Of a stretch of 34,016 nucleotides of DNA, positions 1 through 8,541 are shown piece by piece; position 1 is the stretch's first letter, and every line of letters starts with the position of its first letter. The stretch is from positions 1 to 34,016 of the forward strand of contig CACYRB010000041.1 in the NCBI GenBank assembly GCA_902776685.1, read 5' to 3'. The notes beneath the pieces are model-generated. The model saw only the letters and a program-made list of their open reading frames with translations. It did not search any database and was not told the DNA's origin. Origin of the DNA: an uncultured Prevotellaceae bacterium. GTDB lineage: Bacteria; Bacteroidota; Bacteroidia; Bacteroidales; Bacteroidaceae. Position numbers and translations under genes: made by a program.

Positions 1-28
1 TAGGGGGCTTACTTTTCTGAAAATAAAA

Positions 29-56
29 CCGCAACGCCTATTTAAAGGCATTGCGG
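29..56. terminator. Imperfect hairpin, possible terminator
   Basis: CCGCAA-c-GCCT pairs with AGGC-a-TTGCGG around a short A/T loop. Read on the minus strand it is followed by TTTTATTTT, so it could be a second terminator behind the glycogen operon. On the plus strand it is followed by AAGATAATTTTT, so it could instead end a gene lying left of the window. Orientation cannot be settled from this window. Confidence 0.45.
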
Positions 57-116
57 AAGATAATTTTTGCGCATTTCACTTTTAGCGGACAGCAATAAAT
101 ATTGATAGCAAAAGAA

Positions 117-160
117 AAGCGCGGGCGTTCTGGTCGGTGGGGCCATAAACGTCCGCGCTT
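117..160 (-). terminator. Rho-independent terminator downstream of glgP
   Basis: Thirteen-base arms, AAGCGCGGGCGTT at 117-129 and AACGTCCGCGCTT at 148-160, pair with a single G-U across an 18-nt loop. On the minus strand the stem is followed immediately by TTTTCTTTT. It lies about 100 bp past the glgP stop, so it most likely ends the glgA-S23-glgP transcript. Confidence 0.75.
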
Positions 161-166
161 AAATAT

Positions 167-252
167 AATCCTTAATTCTGAATTCTCAAGTCAAAGACTC
201 CGAAATCCTTAATCCTGAATTCTCAAGTCAAAGACTCCGAAATCCTTAATTC
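167..252. repeat. 37-bp direct tandem repeat, about 2.3 copies
   Basis: Units at 167-203 and 204-240 differ at one base (TTAATTCTG versus TTAATCCTG), and a 12-bp partial third unit starts at 241. The array sits between the glgP stop codon and its terminator and would therefore be transcribed in the 3' untranslated region. Confidence 0.9.
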
Positions 253-261
253 AAAAGAATC

Positions 262-2820
262 TTAGTCGAGCCACTTGACGTAGCAGAAGTCTTGACGGTG
301 GGGCAGGAGGTCGCTCTTGGGATACATGCGTACGGCGCTCTTGAAGATGCCGGCCTGCTTCGGATGTATCTTGGCTTCGAAGGTGTAGAGGTTTCCTTCG
401 CGGCTCACCACGTCGAGCTGTGTCTTGCCTACGATATGCTCTTCGCCGTTCTTGTCGGTCTGAATGCTGACCACCTCGAGGGCGATGGCGTCGTCGAGTC
501 CTTGTGCGTCGATGACGTAGCGGATGGTATAGGCCTGTCCTGTCTCGGCACCGGCAAAGGGTACGTCCCAGTTAGACGATACGACGCGTATGCTGTCCCA
601 GCGCTCGGCCACGGTTTCCTTCCAGTGGGCGATGTCTTTGGCCAGACGGTTGTCGTTGGCCGACAGCTTGTGGAAGCGCTTGGCCTGACGGCAGTAGAAC
701 TTCGAGTAGTAGTCGTCGAGCTGACGTTTCATCGTGTAGTGCGGGGCAATCTGTGCGATGGAGTTCTTGATGACCTTCACCCATTTCTCTGAGTAGCCTT
801 TCTTGTTCTTGGCGTAGTAGAGCGGGATGATCTCGTTCTCGAGCAGCGAGTAGATGGTAGCGGCGTCGAGCTGGTCTTGGTGAGCCTGGTTCTGGTAGGT
901 GCGTTTCTCGGTGAGGGCCCATCCGGCACCTTCGCGATAGCCTTCGAGCCACCATCCGTCGAGCACGGAGAGGTTGACCACACCGTTCATCTCGGCCTTC
1001 TCGCCGCTGGTTCCCGATGCTTCGAGCGGTCGGGTGGGGGTGTTCATCCAGATGTCGACACCCGATACGAGTCGGCGGGCCAGCAGGAAGTCGTAGTCCT
1101 CGAGGAAGATAATCTTGCCGAGGAACTCGGGGCGCTGGCTGATTTCGTAGATGCGCTTGATGAGTCCCTGACCTGCTCCGTCGGCGGGGTGAGCCTTTCC
1201 GGCGAAGAGGAACTGCACGGGATGCTCGGGGTCGTTTACAATCTTGGCCAGACGGGCCTCGTCGGTGAAGAGCAGGTGTGCGCGCTTATAGGTGGCGAAG
1301 CGACGGCAGAAGCCGATGATGAGTGCGTTGGGGTTAATGCGCTCGAGCAGCGAGAGCACGCGCGAGGGGTCGCCCTGGTTGCGGAGCCATGTGTCGCGGA
1401 ACTGCTGACGGATGTAGTCGACCAGCTTTTGCTTGAGTTGCAGGCGTGTGGCCCATATTTCCTCGTCGGGCACGTTGTAGATGGCTTCCCAGATGTTCTG
1501 GTTCGACTGGTCGCCCATGAAGGCCTTGTCGAAGTATTTACCGTAGAGCTTGCGCCATTCGGTTGCGGCCCAGGTGGGGAAGTGTACGCCGTTGGTGACG
1601 TAGCCGACGTGGTTTTCTTCGGGCAGGTAGCCTTTCCAGATGGGGGCAAACATCTTCTGCGATACCCATCCGTGGAGTTTGCTCACGCCGTTGACCTCCT
1701 GACAGGTGTTGCAGGCGAAGGTCGACATGCAGAACTTCTCTCCGTGGTCGTCGGGGTTGGTGCGTCCCATGCCGATGAACTCGTCCCATGTGATGCCGAG
1801 CTTCTGGGGATAGCCGCCCATGTATTTGCCGAAGAGGCCTTCGTCGAAGTAGTCGTGTCCGGCGGGCACGGGTGTGTGCACGGTGTAGAGACCGCTTGCG
1901 CGCACCAGCTCGAGGGCCTGGTTGAAGGTGAGTCCGCTCTCCACGTAGTCGCACAGGCGCTGCAGGTTGCACAGGGCGGCGTGGCCTTCGTTGCAGTGGT
2001 AGATGTCTTTCTTGATGCCGAGCTTCTTGAGCAGCAGCATACCGCCGATGCCGAGCAGAATCTCCTGCTTCAGTCGGTTCTCCCATTCGCCGCCATAGAG
2101 CGAGTGGGTGATGGGCTTGTCGAACTCGGAGTTGAGGTCGTTGTCGGTGTCGAGCAGATAGAGCTTCACGCGGCCGACGTTCACGCGCCACACGTAGGCA
2201 TGAACCATATAGTTGTTGTAGGGCACGTCGATGACCACGGGGTTGCCGTCGGCATCGAGCTCGCGCTCCACGGGGAGCGAGTTGAAGTTCTGTGCGTCGT
2301 ACTGTGCAATCTGCTGTCCGTCCATCGAGAGGCTTTGTGTGAAGTAGCCGAATCGATAGAGGAATCCGATGGCGCACATGTCGACGTTCGAGTCGGATGC
2401 TTCTTTGACATAGTCGCCTGCGAGCATGCCGAGGCCGCCCGAGTAGATTTTCAGTGCCGAGTGAATGCCATATTCCATGCAGAAGTATGCCACGCTGGGT
2501 CGGCTGCTGTCGGGTTCCACGTCCATATACTCGCGGAACTGGCTGTAAACGTTTTTGATGCGCTTCATAAGCGCTTTATCCTTAACAATCTCTTCTTTTC
2601 GGTTGAAGCTCAGGAGTTCGAGCAACTGCACGGGGTTGTGGCGCACGTCGTGATAGAGTTCGGGGTCGAGGTCGCGAAACAGGTCGCGGGCTTCGTAGTT
2701 CCACACCCACCACATGTTGTGGGCGATTTCGTCGAGGCATTTCAGCTCTTCGGGCAGGCTCGACTTCACGGTGAGCTCCTTCCACTGGGGAGCATTCGAA
2801 TTGTCTGCTTTGATTTTCAT
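262..2820 (-). CDS. glgP: Alpha-glucan (glycogen) phosphorylase, GT35
   Basis: It removes glucose units from glycogen or maltodextrin with inorganic phosphate to give glucose 1-phosphate, in the cytoplasm and using pyridoxal phosphate. The 852-residue protein fits the shorter bacterial/archaeal type of glucan phosphorylase, with a DUF3417-like N-terminus ([20 protein letters not shown] near residues 22-41) before the GT35 body. The PLP site is visible as [14 protein letters not shown]; the PLP lysine is about residue 608, followed by [13 protein letters not shown]. The start is the ATG at 2820. It is the last gene of an apparent glgA-S23-glgP operon, so synthesis and breakdown enzymes are co-transcribed, and glucose 1-phosphate can feed the phosphohexomutase at 5946. 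About 140 bp of A/T repeats lie directly upstream, where I see no TAnnTTTG element. Family assignment is secure; whether glycogen or maltodextrin is preferred is not visible. Confidence 0.95.
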   Translation of the reverse strand: MKIKADNSNAPQWKELTVKSSLPEELKCLDEIAHNMWWVWNYEARDLFRDLDPELYHDVRHNPVQLLELLSFNRKEEIVKDKALMKRIKNVYSQFREYMDVEPDSSRPSVAYFCMEYGIHSALKIYSGGLGMLAGDYVKEASDSNVDMCAIGFLYRFGYFTQSLSMDGQQIAQYDAQNFNSLPVERELDADGNPVVIDVPYNNYMVHAYVWRVNVGRVKLYLLDTDNDLNSEFDKPITHSLYGGEWENRLKQEILLGIGGMLLLKKLGIKKDIYHCNEGHAALCNLQRLCDYVESGLTFNQALELVRASGLYTVHTPVPAGHDYFDEGLFGKYMGGYPQKLGITWDEFIGMGRTNPDDHGEKFCMSTFACNTCQEVNGVSKLHGWVSQKMFAPIWKGYLPEENHVGYVTNGVHFPTWAATEWRKLYGKYFDKAFMGDQSNQNIWEAIYNVPDEEIWATRLQLKQKLVDYIRQQFRDTWLRNQGDPSRVLSLLERINPNALIIGFCRRFATYKRAHLLFTDEARLAKIVNDPEHPVQFLFAGKAHPADGAGQGLIKRIYEISQRPEFLGKIIFLEDYDFLLARRLVSGVDIWMNTPTRPLEASGTSGEKAEMNGVVNLSVLDGWWLEGYREGAGWALTEKRTYQNQAHQDQLDAATIYSLLENEIIPLYYAKNKKGYSEKWVKVIKNSIAQIAPHYTMKRQLDDYYSKFYCRQAKRFHKLSANDNRLAKDIAHWKETVAERWDSIRVVSSNWDVPFAGAETGQAYTIRYVIDAQGLDDAIALEVVSIQTDKNGEEHIVGKTQLDVVSREGNLYTFEAKIHPKQAGIFKSAVRMYPKSDLLPHRQDFCYVKWLD

Positions 2821-2827
2821 CTTTTTT

Positions 2828-2962
2828 ATTTACTATTTTACAATTTACGATTTACGATTTATTTTTTCATTTTACTATTTTACAATTTATCATCTTGTTT
2901 ATTTACTATTTTACGATTTACGATTTACGATTTATTTTTTTATTTTACTATTTGACAATTTA
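2828..2962. repeat. A/T-rich tandem word array upstream of glgP
   Basis: The words TTTACTATTTTACAATTTA, ACGATTT and ATTTTTT recur in about four partial copies of a roughly 40-bp block (starting near 2828, 2870, 2901 and 2944). Inside the blocks the 7-bp word ACGATTT is repeated two or three times. The array fills the entire gap between the S23 gene and the glgP start codon. Confidence 0.85.
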
Positions 2963-3412
2963 TGATTTCGTTCTTATTTTTTCCATTTCGTTTGAGGTAA
3001 GCCTTACTCTCATCGTCATAATCGACTTGACAATAATGCTGAGCAGTTCGTTGCATTCTTGATATAAAGGCTTTATTCGTGTGGGCTTTATAAATTCGCA
3101 ACGCATGATTAAATCCAGCCAGTGGCAAGTCTCATCAAGCTCTTCTTCTACCATTTTCAGTTTATTAAGAAAATCCTTGTCCGATTTTGCAAGACATGCA
3201 GCCCTGTAGTTGGCTGAGGGAGAGGTCCCTGAGCGGACAATCTGCTTTGCGATGGTTTGTGCGCCTAACGACGAAGGTAATGCGTCGGCCATTTTTATGA
3301 CTCTTACGGCAAAGTTCGTCATTCGTTCTTGAAGCTCTTTCTTGTCCATCGTGATGCAAAATGCAGAAATAGGAAAAATCCTTATATAAATTGTAAATGG
3401 TAAATTGTCAAA
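2951..3412. repeat. 12-bp inverted repeat bracketing the S23 gene
   Basis: TTTGACAATTTA at 2951-2962 and TAAATTGTCAAA at 3401-3412 are exact reverse complements. The left arm contains the S23 stop codon; the right arm contains the glgA stop codon (TGA, 3410-3408). Both arms are embedded in similar low-complexity A/T words, so chance or slippage is a possible explanation. Confidence 0.6.
2960..3349 (-). CDS. Four-helix-bundle protein, S23/23S-IVS family
   Basis: This 129-residue protein matches the 23S rRNA intervening-sequence (S23) / four-helix-bundle family, to which the diversity-generating-retroelement accessory protein Avd is structurally related. The signature is in the first half: a basic helical N-terminus, then IAKQIVRSGTSPSANYRAA (about residues 34-52) and KSDKDFLNKLKMVEEELDET. 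The cellular role of stand-alone members is unknown. It is inserted between glgA and glgP on the same strand. Its stop codon and the glgA stop codon both lie inside the two arms of a 12-bp inverted repeat, which suggests it arrived as a cassette. No reverse transcriptase, template repeat or rRNA gene is present, so a DGR or IVS role is not supported here. Confidence 0.85.
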   Translation of the reverse strand: MDKKELQERMTNFAVRVIKMADALPSSLGAQTIAKQIVRSGTSPSANYRAACLAKSDKDFLNKLKMVEEELDETCHWLDLIMRCEFIKPTRIKPLYQECNELLSIIVKSIMTMRVRLTSNEMEKIRTKS

Positions 3413-4997
3413 TTGTAAATCTCTTCGCGGCTTTCGTCAGAGCGATGTGGTAGGCCTCTTGGTAGTAGGCTATGAAGTGCTGCCAGAGGGCTTTCTTCGA
3501 GAGGTTGAAGGCCTTGCGCCTGATGTTCTCGACCGTCTTCTTGTCGCAGCGTGCGAAGGCCATGACAGAGTCCTTGATGCTGTCGGCCACGTCGTGATAG
3601 TTGTGGTCGGTGCGGTGGATGACCTTCACGCCGTCTTCCAGTTCGCTGTAGCCGCCCTTCACCGTGTTGGCCCAGAGTCCGAAGCCGGCCAGGTCGGTGG
3701 TGATGCAGGGCACGTGGAAGGCGATGCTCTCGAGCGGCGTGTAGCCCCACGGCTCGTAGTAGGAGGGATAGATGGTGAGGTCGTTACCGGGCAGCAGGTC
3801 GTAGTAGTGCATGTTGAGCATGCCGTCGTCGCCCGTCAGATAGTTGGGCACGAGGATGAGCACCACGCGGCTGTCGCGACGGTTGTCGAGTCCGAGGTAG
3901 CGCATCATGCCGCTTGCGCGGTCGTCGCTTGTGCAGCCCGGCACCTCTATGAAGGCGGCGATGCGGCGGTTGAGCCGGTTGTCGTTGTTCAGTCGGGCCA
4001 TGGCCTCGATAAACACGTCGATGCCCTTGTTGCGGAACTCATAGCGTCCGCTTGTCGAGATGATGAGCGTGTCGTCGTCAAGGTTGTTGTCGGTCAGCGA
4101 GTTGGCAATATTCAGTAAAGCCTTTCTTGCAGCCTTTCGCTTAGCCGTGAAAGCCGCACCCTTGGGCACGAAGTCGTCTTCGAAGCCGTTGGGCAGCACC
4201 ACGTCGACCTCCTTGTCGAGCAGTTCGCGGCACTCCTTAGCCGTGATGTCGCTCACCGTGGTAAAGCAGTCCACATGATGAGCCGTCTGCTTCTCAATCG
4301 AGTGCTTGCTCTGCATGTTCAGCTCGGCGGCCATCTGGTCGCCGTTGTAGGCAAAGAGATAGTCGTAGAGCGGTTTGTTGTTGCCCGCTATAGAGCGGCC
4401 TATGCTGGTGGCATGAGTGGTGAACAGCGTGGCCACGCGCGGCAGGGTATGCCTGATATAGAGCAGGCCGAGCCCCGTCATCCACTCGTTGCCGTGATAC
4501 ACCACGCGCTTGTCGTCGAGATGGAAAAATCGGTAGTAGCTCTCCACCACCCGTGCGGCAGCAAACGAGAACATTGAGGCCTCGTCGTAGTCGCCGTAGG
4601 CGTGCAGGCTGTCCACGCCGAACAGCTCCCAAAGCTTGGTGTAGATGGCGTTCTTCTTCGGGTAGAACACCGAGAAGTCCACGAGCACCGCGATGGGTCT
4701 CCCGGGAATATTCCAGCGGCCCACCTTGATGTTGAGGCCGTCGTTCTTACCCGCCGCCGTGCGCCAGTCGGCCAGCAGCTTCGGGTCTTCCTCGAAATAG
4801 GGATTGTGGCTGTCGCCCGCAAAGAAGGGGCCAATGAAAACAATACGGTCGGGCATGACGGTCTGCAGCGATTTCGCACGAGTAGAGAGCACCGTATAGA
4901 TGCCGCCCACTTTGTTGCAGACCTCCCAGCTCGATTCAAATATAAAGTCGGGGTTAAGCATTTTCTCCTTGCTGCTTAACTTCAGGTTATTCTCCAT
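3408..4997 (-). CDS. glgA: Glycogen synthase, GT3 (eukaryote-like) family
   Basis: This glycosyltransferase extends alpha-1,4-glucan chains from a nucleotide-glucose donor. The 529-residue sequence resembles the GT3 glycogen synthases of animals and fungi, which Bacteroidales also carry, more than the classical GT5 GlgA. The N-terminal donor-binding motif is WEVCNKVGGIYTVLSTRA, with KVGG at residues 29-32, and the C-terminal domain has the retaining EX7E motif EPWGYTPLE. The start codon is ATG at 4997, and a TAATTTTG -7 element lies at 5091-5084 on the same strand. The last codons (RFTI and stop) are written in the A/T repeat word that begins the S23 spacer, so the C-terminus may have been altered when that cassette arrived. 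GT3 enzymes normally use UDP-glucose; donor choice here is inferred from family. Confidence 0.9.
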   Translation of the reverse strand: MENNLKLSSKEKMLNPDFIFESSWEVCNKVGGIYTVLSTRAKSLQTVMPDRIVFIGPFFAGDSHNPYFEEDPKLLADWRTAAGKNDGLNIKVGRWNIPGRPIAVLVDFSVFYPKKNAIYTKLWELFGVDSLHAYGDYDEASMFSFAAARVVESYYRFFHLDDKRVVYHGNEWMTGLGLLYIRHTLPRVATLFTTHATSIGRSIAGNNKPLYDYLFAYNGDQMAAELNMQSKHSIEKQTAHHVDCFTTVSDITAKECRELLDKEVDVVLPNGFEDDFVPKGAAFTAKRKAARKALLNIANSLTDNNLDDDTLIISTSGRYEFRNKGIDVFIEAMARLNNDNRLNRRIAAFIEVPGCTSDDRASGMMRYLGLDNRRDSRVVLILVPNYLTGDDGMLNMHYYDLLPGNDLTIYPSYYEPWGYTPLESIAFHVPCITTDLAGFGLWANTVKGGYSELEDGVKVIHRTDHNYHDVADSIKDSVMAFARCDKKTVENIRRKAFNLSKKALWQHFIAYYQEAYHIALTKAAKRFTI

Positions 4998-5083
4998 AAA
5001 AACACTTAATTGGCTGCATAGATTTTGCCAACGAGCGCAATCGCAGTATGCTCCGATTTTGCCGAGTGCAGCTAAATTTTGTG

Positions 5084-5091
5084 CAAAATTA
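5084..5091 (-). promoter_or_regulatory. -7 element of the glycogen operon promoter
   Basis: TAATTTTG reads 5091 to 5084 on the minus strand, matching the Bacteroidota TAnnTTTG consensus. It would give a leader of about 80 nt before the glgA ATG at 4997. No clear TTTG is seen 19-21 nt upstream. Confidence 0.6.
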
Positions 5092-5166
5092 CTAAAAAAA
5101 AGCGAAAATATGCGTTTCGGGCGTACATTATTTTATACGAACGTGCAATTTCTTGATATAAAACAT

Positions 5167-5174
5167 TATCTTTG
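5167..5174 (+). promoter_or_regulatory. -7 element for the small exported protein
   Basis: TATCTTTG matches TAnnTTTG and sits about 28 bp upstream of the ATG at 5202. Its position argues against translation starting at the TTG inside it (5172). The -33 region is weak. Confidence 0.55.
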
Positions 5175-5201
5175 CCGAGAATTATAAAGCAAGAAAAGGC
5201 A

Positions 5202-5651
5202 ATGAAAAGAGTCGTTGATATGATGAGCCGGCAGCTCAGAAGGGCGTTCCTGATATGTTCGATGTCGTTGTCGCCCGCCCTCCTTTTCGGGCAGACGCAG
5301 CCCGTCTTCTCGGGCCATATCGAGAACAAGGACTATGGCGTCTACGTCGTCATGGACTTCTACCACGAGGGCGTCAGCGTGCCTGGTCAGGAGCTGTTCG
5401 GTCAGGTGCCCGGCTTCCTGGCCCAGACCGCCGACAGCCGCAAGTGGATCATCGTCGAGGCCAAGGTCGTCAAGCCCACCCTGGCCGAGCTGACCATGGT
5501 CAACGACTACGGCTCTGAAGACCTCACCGCCACGCTCACCCTCGAGCCCAACGGCACCTACACCCTGCGCCAGCTCGAAGGCAGCGCCCTGAAAATCGTC
5601 GCCAACCGCAAGTGGGTAAAACTCCCCAAGAAGCTCACCCTCAAACGCTGA
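5202..5651 (+). CDS. Small exported protein of unknown function
   Basis: I do not recognise this family. The ATG at 5202 gives 149 residues and follows a TATCTTTG promoter element; a further in-frame ATG pair lies at 5220-5225. The N-terminus has basic residues followed by a hydrophobic run (AFLICSMSLSPALLFGQ), consistent with a signal peptide cleaved near FGQ-TQP. The mature part of about 120 residues contains the stretches YGVYVVMDFYHEG and KWIIVEAKVVKP, and ends TLTLEPNGTYTLRQLEGSAL then a basic tail. It looks like a small beta-rich domain, perhaps a ligand-binding or lipocalin-like fold, but this is a guess. It is monocistronic, transcribed away from glgA, and its 3' side runs into the first 22-bp palindrome array. 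Confidence 0.75.
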   Translation: MKRVVDMMSRQLRRAFLICSMSLSPALLFGQTQPVFSGHIENKDYGVYVVMDFYHEGVSVPGQELFGQVPGFLAQTADSRKWIIVEAKVVKPTLAELTMVNDYGSEDLTATLTLEPNGTYTLRQLEGSALKIVANRKWVKLPKKLTLKR

Positions 5652-5729
5652 GGGCAGAGAAGGACTTTTCAGGTTGAAGGAATTGACATCTCCCTGCGAC
5701 ATGCTTTTGTCTCAGTCTTCTTTGTCAAG

Positions 5730-5920
5730 TTATATGGCCTGTATAACCATGCTATATGGGCCATATAACTCACCTATATGGCCCATATAACTTTCCGAAA
5801 GACCGTTGTTCGGAATACGTTATATAACTTGTTGGTTTTCAAAACTATATTGTTTGCAATACAAAAGACCGTCTTTCGCAGAAAATTCCCTAAGGAATTT
5901 CTTCCGAAAGACGGTCTTTT
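5730..5920. repeat. Phased palindrome array 1 (22-bp spacing)
   Basis: Short palindromes follow one another with centres at about 5738, 5760, 5782, 5804, (5824), 5848, 5870, 5891.5 and 5913. The first three are TTATATGGCC-type and TATATGGSCCATATA-type. The fourth is CCGAA...TTCGG. The fifth slot holds GTTATATAAC slightly off phase, and the sixth a weak CAAA...TTTG dyad. Slots seven and nine are AAAGACSGTCTTT and slot eight is AAATTCCctaaGGAATTT. A further dyad, AAGTTAA-gcta-TTAACTT at 5930-5947, overlaps the stop codon of the next gene. The array lies between two convergent gene ends. Confidence 0.85.
5863..5920. terminator. Bidirectional long hairpin between convergent genes
   Basis: AAAAGACCGTCTTTCG (5863-5878) and CGAAAGACGGTCTTTT (5905-5920) are perfect 16-bp inverted repeats, with a smaller dyad in the loop. 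Both ends finish in T-runs on the outgoing strand, so it can terminate the + gene ending at 5651 and the minus gene ending at 5946. It is built from the last three units of the palindrome array. Confidence 0.75.
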
Positions 5921-5945
5921 AGATTTATAAAGTTAAGCTATTAAC

Positions 5946-7694
5946 TTACAGTCCGAGGCTCTTCTTGATGGCTTCTATCTTTTCTTTCGACTCGGCGATG
6001 CAGCGCTCGTAGCAGCCGGCGCACTTCATGGTCGGGTTCTTGATTTCGAGATAGAACTTTATCTTGGGCTCGGTGCCGGAGGGGCGCACGCTGACCTTCG
6101 TGCCGTCGTCGCAGAACCACTGCAGCACGTTGCTGGTGTCGGGCATCTGTATCGGCTCCACGGTGCCGTCGGCCTTGCGGGCCTCGAGCTTCAGGAAGTC
6201 TTTCGACAGCACGATGCGCGAGCCGCCGAGGTCTTGCGGCGGGTTGTTGCGGAAGTTCTCCATCATCTGGCGTATCTCGTCGGCGCCGGTCTTGCCCGGG
6301 CGTACCACGTTGATGGTGTGCTCGTAGGAGAAGCCGTATTCGAGGTAGATGTCCATGAGCAGGTCGTAGAGTGTCTTGCCATGGTCTTTGGCCCATGCCG
6401 CAATCTCGCAGATGAGGCAGATGGCTGCGGGCGCGTCTTTGTCGCGTACCTTGTCGTAGGGCAGGAAGCCGAACGACTCTTCACCGCCGCCGATGTACTT
6501 CTCGCGGCCTTCGCTGACGCGTATCTCGTTGGCTATCCACTTGAAGCCGGTGTAGCAGTCGCGCAGGGCCACGCCTTGGCGGTCGGCAATCTGCTTGATG
6601 ACCTCGGTGGTGACGATGGTCTTCACGAGGAACTCGTTGCCGCGCAGCTGTCCGAGCTTCTTCTTGTTGGTGATGATGTACCAGGAGAACATCATGCAGG
6701 TCTGGTTGCCGTTGAGTATCTCCCACTCGCCCTTGGCGTTGCGGCAGACGATGGCCAGACGGTCGGCGTCGGGGTCGCTGGCGATGACGAGGTCGGCGCC
6801 CAGCTTCGTGCCGAGGTTCATGCCCATGGTCATGGCTTCGGCGTTCTCGGGATTGGGCGAGACGACGGTGGGGAAGTTGCCGTCGATGACCATCTGCTCG
6901 GGCACCACGTGGATGTTCTGGAAGCCCCATGTGCGCAGGGCGGCGGGGATGATGACGCGGCCGCAGCCGTGCAGGGGCGAGTAGACGATGTTGAGGTCTT
7001 TCTGGCGCAGGATGACGTCTTGGTCGACCATGGCGTCTTTCACGGCGCAGAGGTAGTCGACGTCGAGCTCGCCGCCTACAATCTGTATGAGGTCGGGGTT
7101 GCCCTCGAACTTCACGTCGTCGATGCCGACCTTGTTCACCTCGTCGATGATGCCCTTGTCGTGGGGGGCGAGCACCTGGGCGCCGTCGTCCCAGTAGGCC
7201 TTGTAGCCGTTATACTCCTTGGGGTTGTGCGATGCCGTGACGTTCACGCCGGCCTGACAGCCCAGATGGCGGATGACGAACGAGATTTCGGGCGTGGGGC
7301 GCAGACTCTCGAAGAGGTAGACCTTGATGCCGTTGGCCGAGAAGATGTTGGCCACGGTCTCGGCGAAGAGGCGGCCGTTGTTGCGGCAGTCGTGACCCAC
7401 GACCACGCTCAGGTCGTCGCGCCCGGGGAATGCCTTGTTGATGTAGTTGGCAAAGCCCTGCGTGGCCATGCCCACGATGTAGATGTTCATGCGGTTGGTG
7501 CCGGCACCCATGATGCCGCGCAGTCCGCCCGTGCCAAACTCCAGGTCGCGGTAGAACGCGTCGATGAGCTCGGTCTTGTCGTCGTTGTCGAGCATGGCCT
7601 GAACGGCCTTGCGTGTGGCCTCGTCGAACGACGGCGAGAGCCATTCCTTAGCCCGTGCCTCGCACTGGGCAATCAATTCATTGTTTTGTGACAT
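5946..7694 (-). CDS. Phospho-sugar mutase (phosphoglucomutase/phosphomannomutase)
   Basis: This alpha-D-phosphohexomutase interconverts hexose 6- and 1-phosphates through a phosphoserine enzyme with Mg2+. All four family loops are present in the 582-residue protein: catalytic serine loop NVTASHNPKEYNGYK (Ser about 155), metal loop SDPDADRL (about 306-313), sugar-specificity loop GGGEESFG, and phosphate-binding loop RPSGTEPKIKFY near the C-terminus. The sugar loop and length fit the long PgcA-type phosphoglucomutases, so glucose 1-P/6-P is the likeliest substrate, linking glycogen metabolism next door to glycolysis; mannose phosphate is possible. I start it at the ATG at 7694, because the longer frame to 7739 begins with a non-ATG codon overlapping the -7 element. 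The stop codon lies within a palindrome at the edge of array 1. Confidence 0.93.
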   Translation of the reverse strand: MSQNNELIAQCEARAKEWLSPSFDEATRKAVQAMLDNDDKTELIDAFYRDLEFGTGGLRGIMGAGTNRMNIYIVGMATQGFANYINKAFPGRDDLSVVVGHDCRNNGRLFAETVANIFSANGIKVYLFESLRPTPEISFVIRHLGCQAGVNVTASHNPKEYNGYKAYWDDGAQVLAPHDKGIIDEVNKVGIDDVKFEGNPDLIQIVGGELDVDYLCAVKDAMVDQDVILRQKDLNIVYSPLHGCGRVIIPAALRTWGFQNIHVVPEQMVIDGNFPTVVSPNPENAEAMTMGMNLGTKLGADLVIASDPDADRLAIVCRNAKGEWEILNGNQTCMMFSWYIITNKKKLGQLRGNEFLVKTIVTTEVIKQIADRQGVALRDCYTGFKWIANEIRVSEGREKYIGGGEESFGFLPYDKVRDKDAPAAICLICEIAAWAKDHGKTLYDLLMDIYLEYGFSYEHTINVVRPGKTGADEIRQMMENFRNNPPQDLGGSRIVLSKDFLKLEARKADGTVEPIQMPDTSNVLQWFCDDGTKVSVRPSGTEPKIKFYLEIKNPTMKCAGCYERCIAESKEKIEAIKKSLGL

Positions 7695-7736
7695 AATTGC
7701 TTGTATTGTTAATAGTTGTTTTTTACTTTCAACCGA

Positions 7737-7744
7737 CAAAGTTA
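7737..7744 (-). promoter_or_regulatory. -7 element upstream of the phosphohexomutase
   Basis: TAACTTTG reads 7744 to 7737 on the minus strand and fits TAnnTTTG. It lies between the prephenate dehydrogenase stop (7760) and the mutase ATG (7694), so the mutase can be transcribed on its own. No good -33 element was seen. Confidence 0.55.
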
Positions 7745-7759
7745 ATGATATTTTTTTAA

Positions 7760-8533
7760 TTACTTCACGTTTTTACGGATTTTTGTGAGGTATTGCTTCA
7801 TTCGGTCGGCATCTTTGTGGTCGATGATGTCGAGCAGCTCCTTCAGCTCGATGCGTATCTGCGACACCTGGTCGTGGGTGTAGGGGTTGAACAGCACCTC
7901 TTGCAGCAGGTAGTCGTCTTCGCCCATCACGCCCTTGGCTATGCGCATGTGGCGCTTGAAGGTGGTGCCGGGCGCGTCTTGGTGTTTCATGACGGCGGCA
8001 AAGACGAAGGTGGAGACGAAGGGGATGGAGAGCGAATAGGCCACGGTGCGGTCGTGCTCGTCGAACGTGTATTCGTAGATGTTCAGCCCGAGGTCGTGGT
8101 AGAGCTCGCGGAAGAACTGACGGCCGTCGCGGTCGCCTTCGCTGATGATGATGGCGTTCTCCTCGGAGAGCTGGTTGAGGTTGGCAAACGTGGGGCCGAA
8201 CATGGGGTGGGTGCTCACGTAGGGATGGCCGCACTGCTCGTAGAACTCCCTAAGACCGGTCTTCACCGAGGCGATGTCGCTCAGGATGCAGTCGGCGGGC
8301 AGGTGGGGCATGACCTCGTTGAACGCCGCGATGGTGTACTTCACCGTGACGGCGTTGATGACGAGCTGGGGCTGGAAGGCGGCAATCTCGTCGAGACTCG
8401 TAAACCGCTGACAGTTATAGGTGAACCGCATGCGACGGGCGTCTTTCTCGTAGACCGCCGTCTCGTGGTCGAAACTGAGCAGGTCGAGGAAGAAACTCCC
8501 CATCTTGCCTGCTCCAAGAACAAGTATTCTCAT
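7760..8533 (-). CDS. tyrA: Prephenate dehydrogenase
   Basis: It oxidatively decarboxylates prephenate to 4-hydroxyphenylpyruvate in tyrosine synthesis, using NAD(P)+. The 257-residue protein starts with a Rossmann dinucleotide motif (ILVLGAGKMGSFF, residues 3-15). The family motif STHPMFGPTFAN follows in the middle, and the C-terminal half is helical and typical of TyrA dimerisation domains. No chorismate mutase or ACT domain is fused, so it is the short monofunctional form. It lies downstream of the RNA methyltransferase gene on the same strand, with a 46-bp spacer made of a 9-bp word repeated four times next to its ATG, and is probably co-transcribed with it. Cofactor preference cannot be read from the sequence. 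Confidence 0.9.
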   Translation of the reverse strand: MRILVLGAGKMGSFFLDLLSFDHETAVYEKDARRMRFTYNCQRFTSLDEIAAFQPQLVINAVTVKYTIAAFNEVMPHLPADCILSDIASVKTGLREFYEQCGHPYVSTHPMFGPTFANLNQLSEENAIIISEGDRDGRQFFRELYHDLGLNIYEYTFDEHDRTVAYSLSIPFVSTFVFAAVMKHQDAPGTTFKRHMRIAKGVMGEDDYLLQEVLFNPYTHDQVSQIRIELKELLDIIDHKDADRMKQYLTKIRKNVK

Positions 8534-8541
8534 TTTTTTTA

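Noticed and set aside
877..2955. 692-residue open frame on the plus strand antisense to glgP
   Set aside because: It is the mirror of a GC-rich, well-conserved glgP frame, has no promoter or domain, and its Val/His/Glu-rich composition is typical of an antisense shadow.
2960..3349. Part of a diversity-generating retroelement (Avd-like accessory)
   Set aside because: The protein fold family fits, but no reverse transcriptase, template repeat or variable repeat was seen within the window.
6234..7691. 485-residue plus-strand frame antisense to the phosphohexomutase
   Set aside because: All phosphohexomutase motifs are on the minus strand; the plus frame shows only shadow composition and no recognisable motif.
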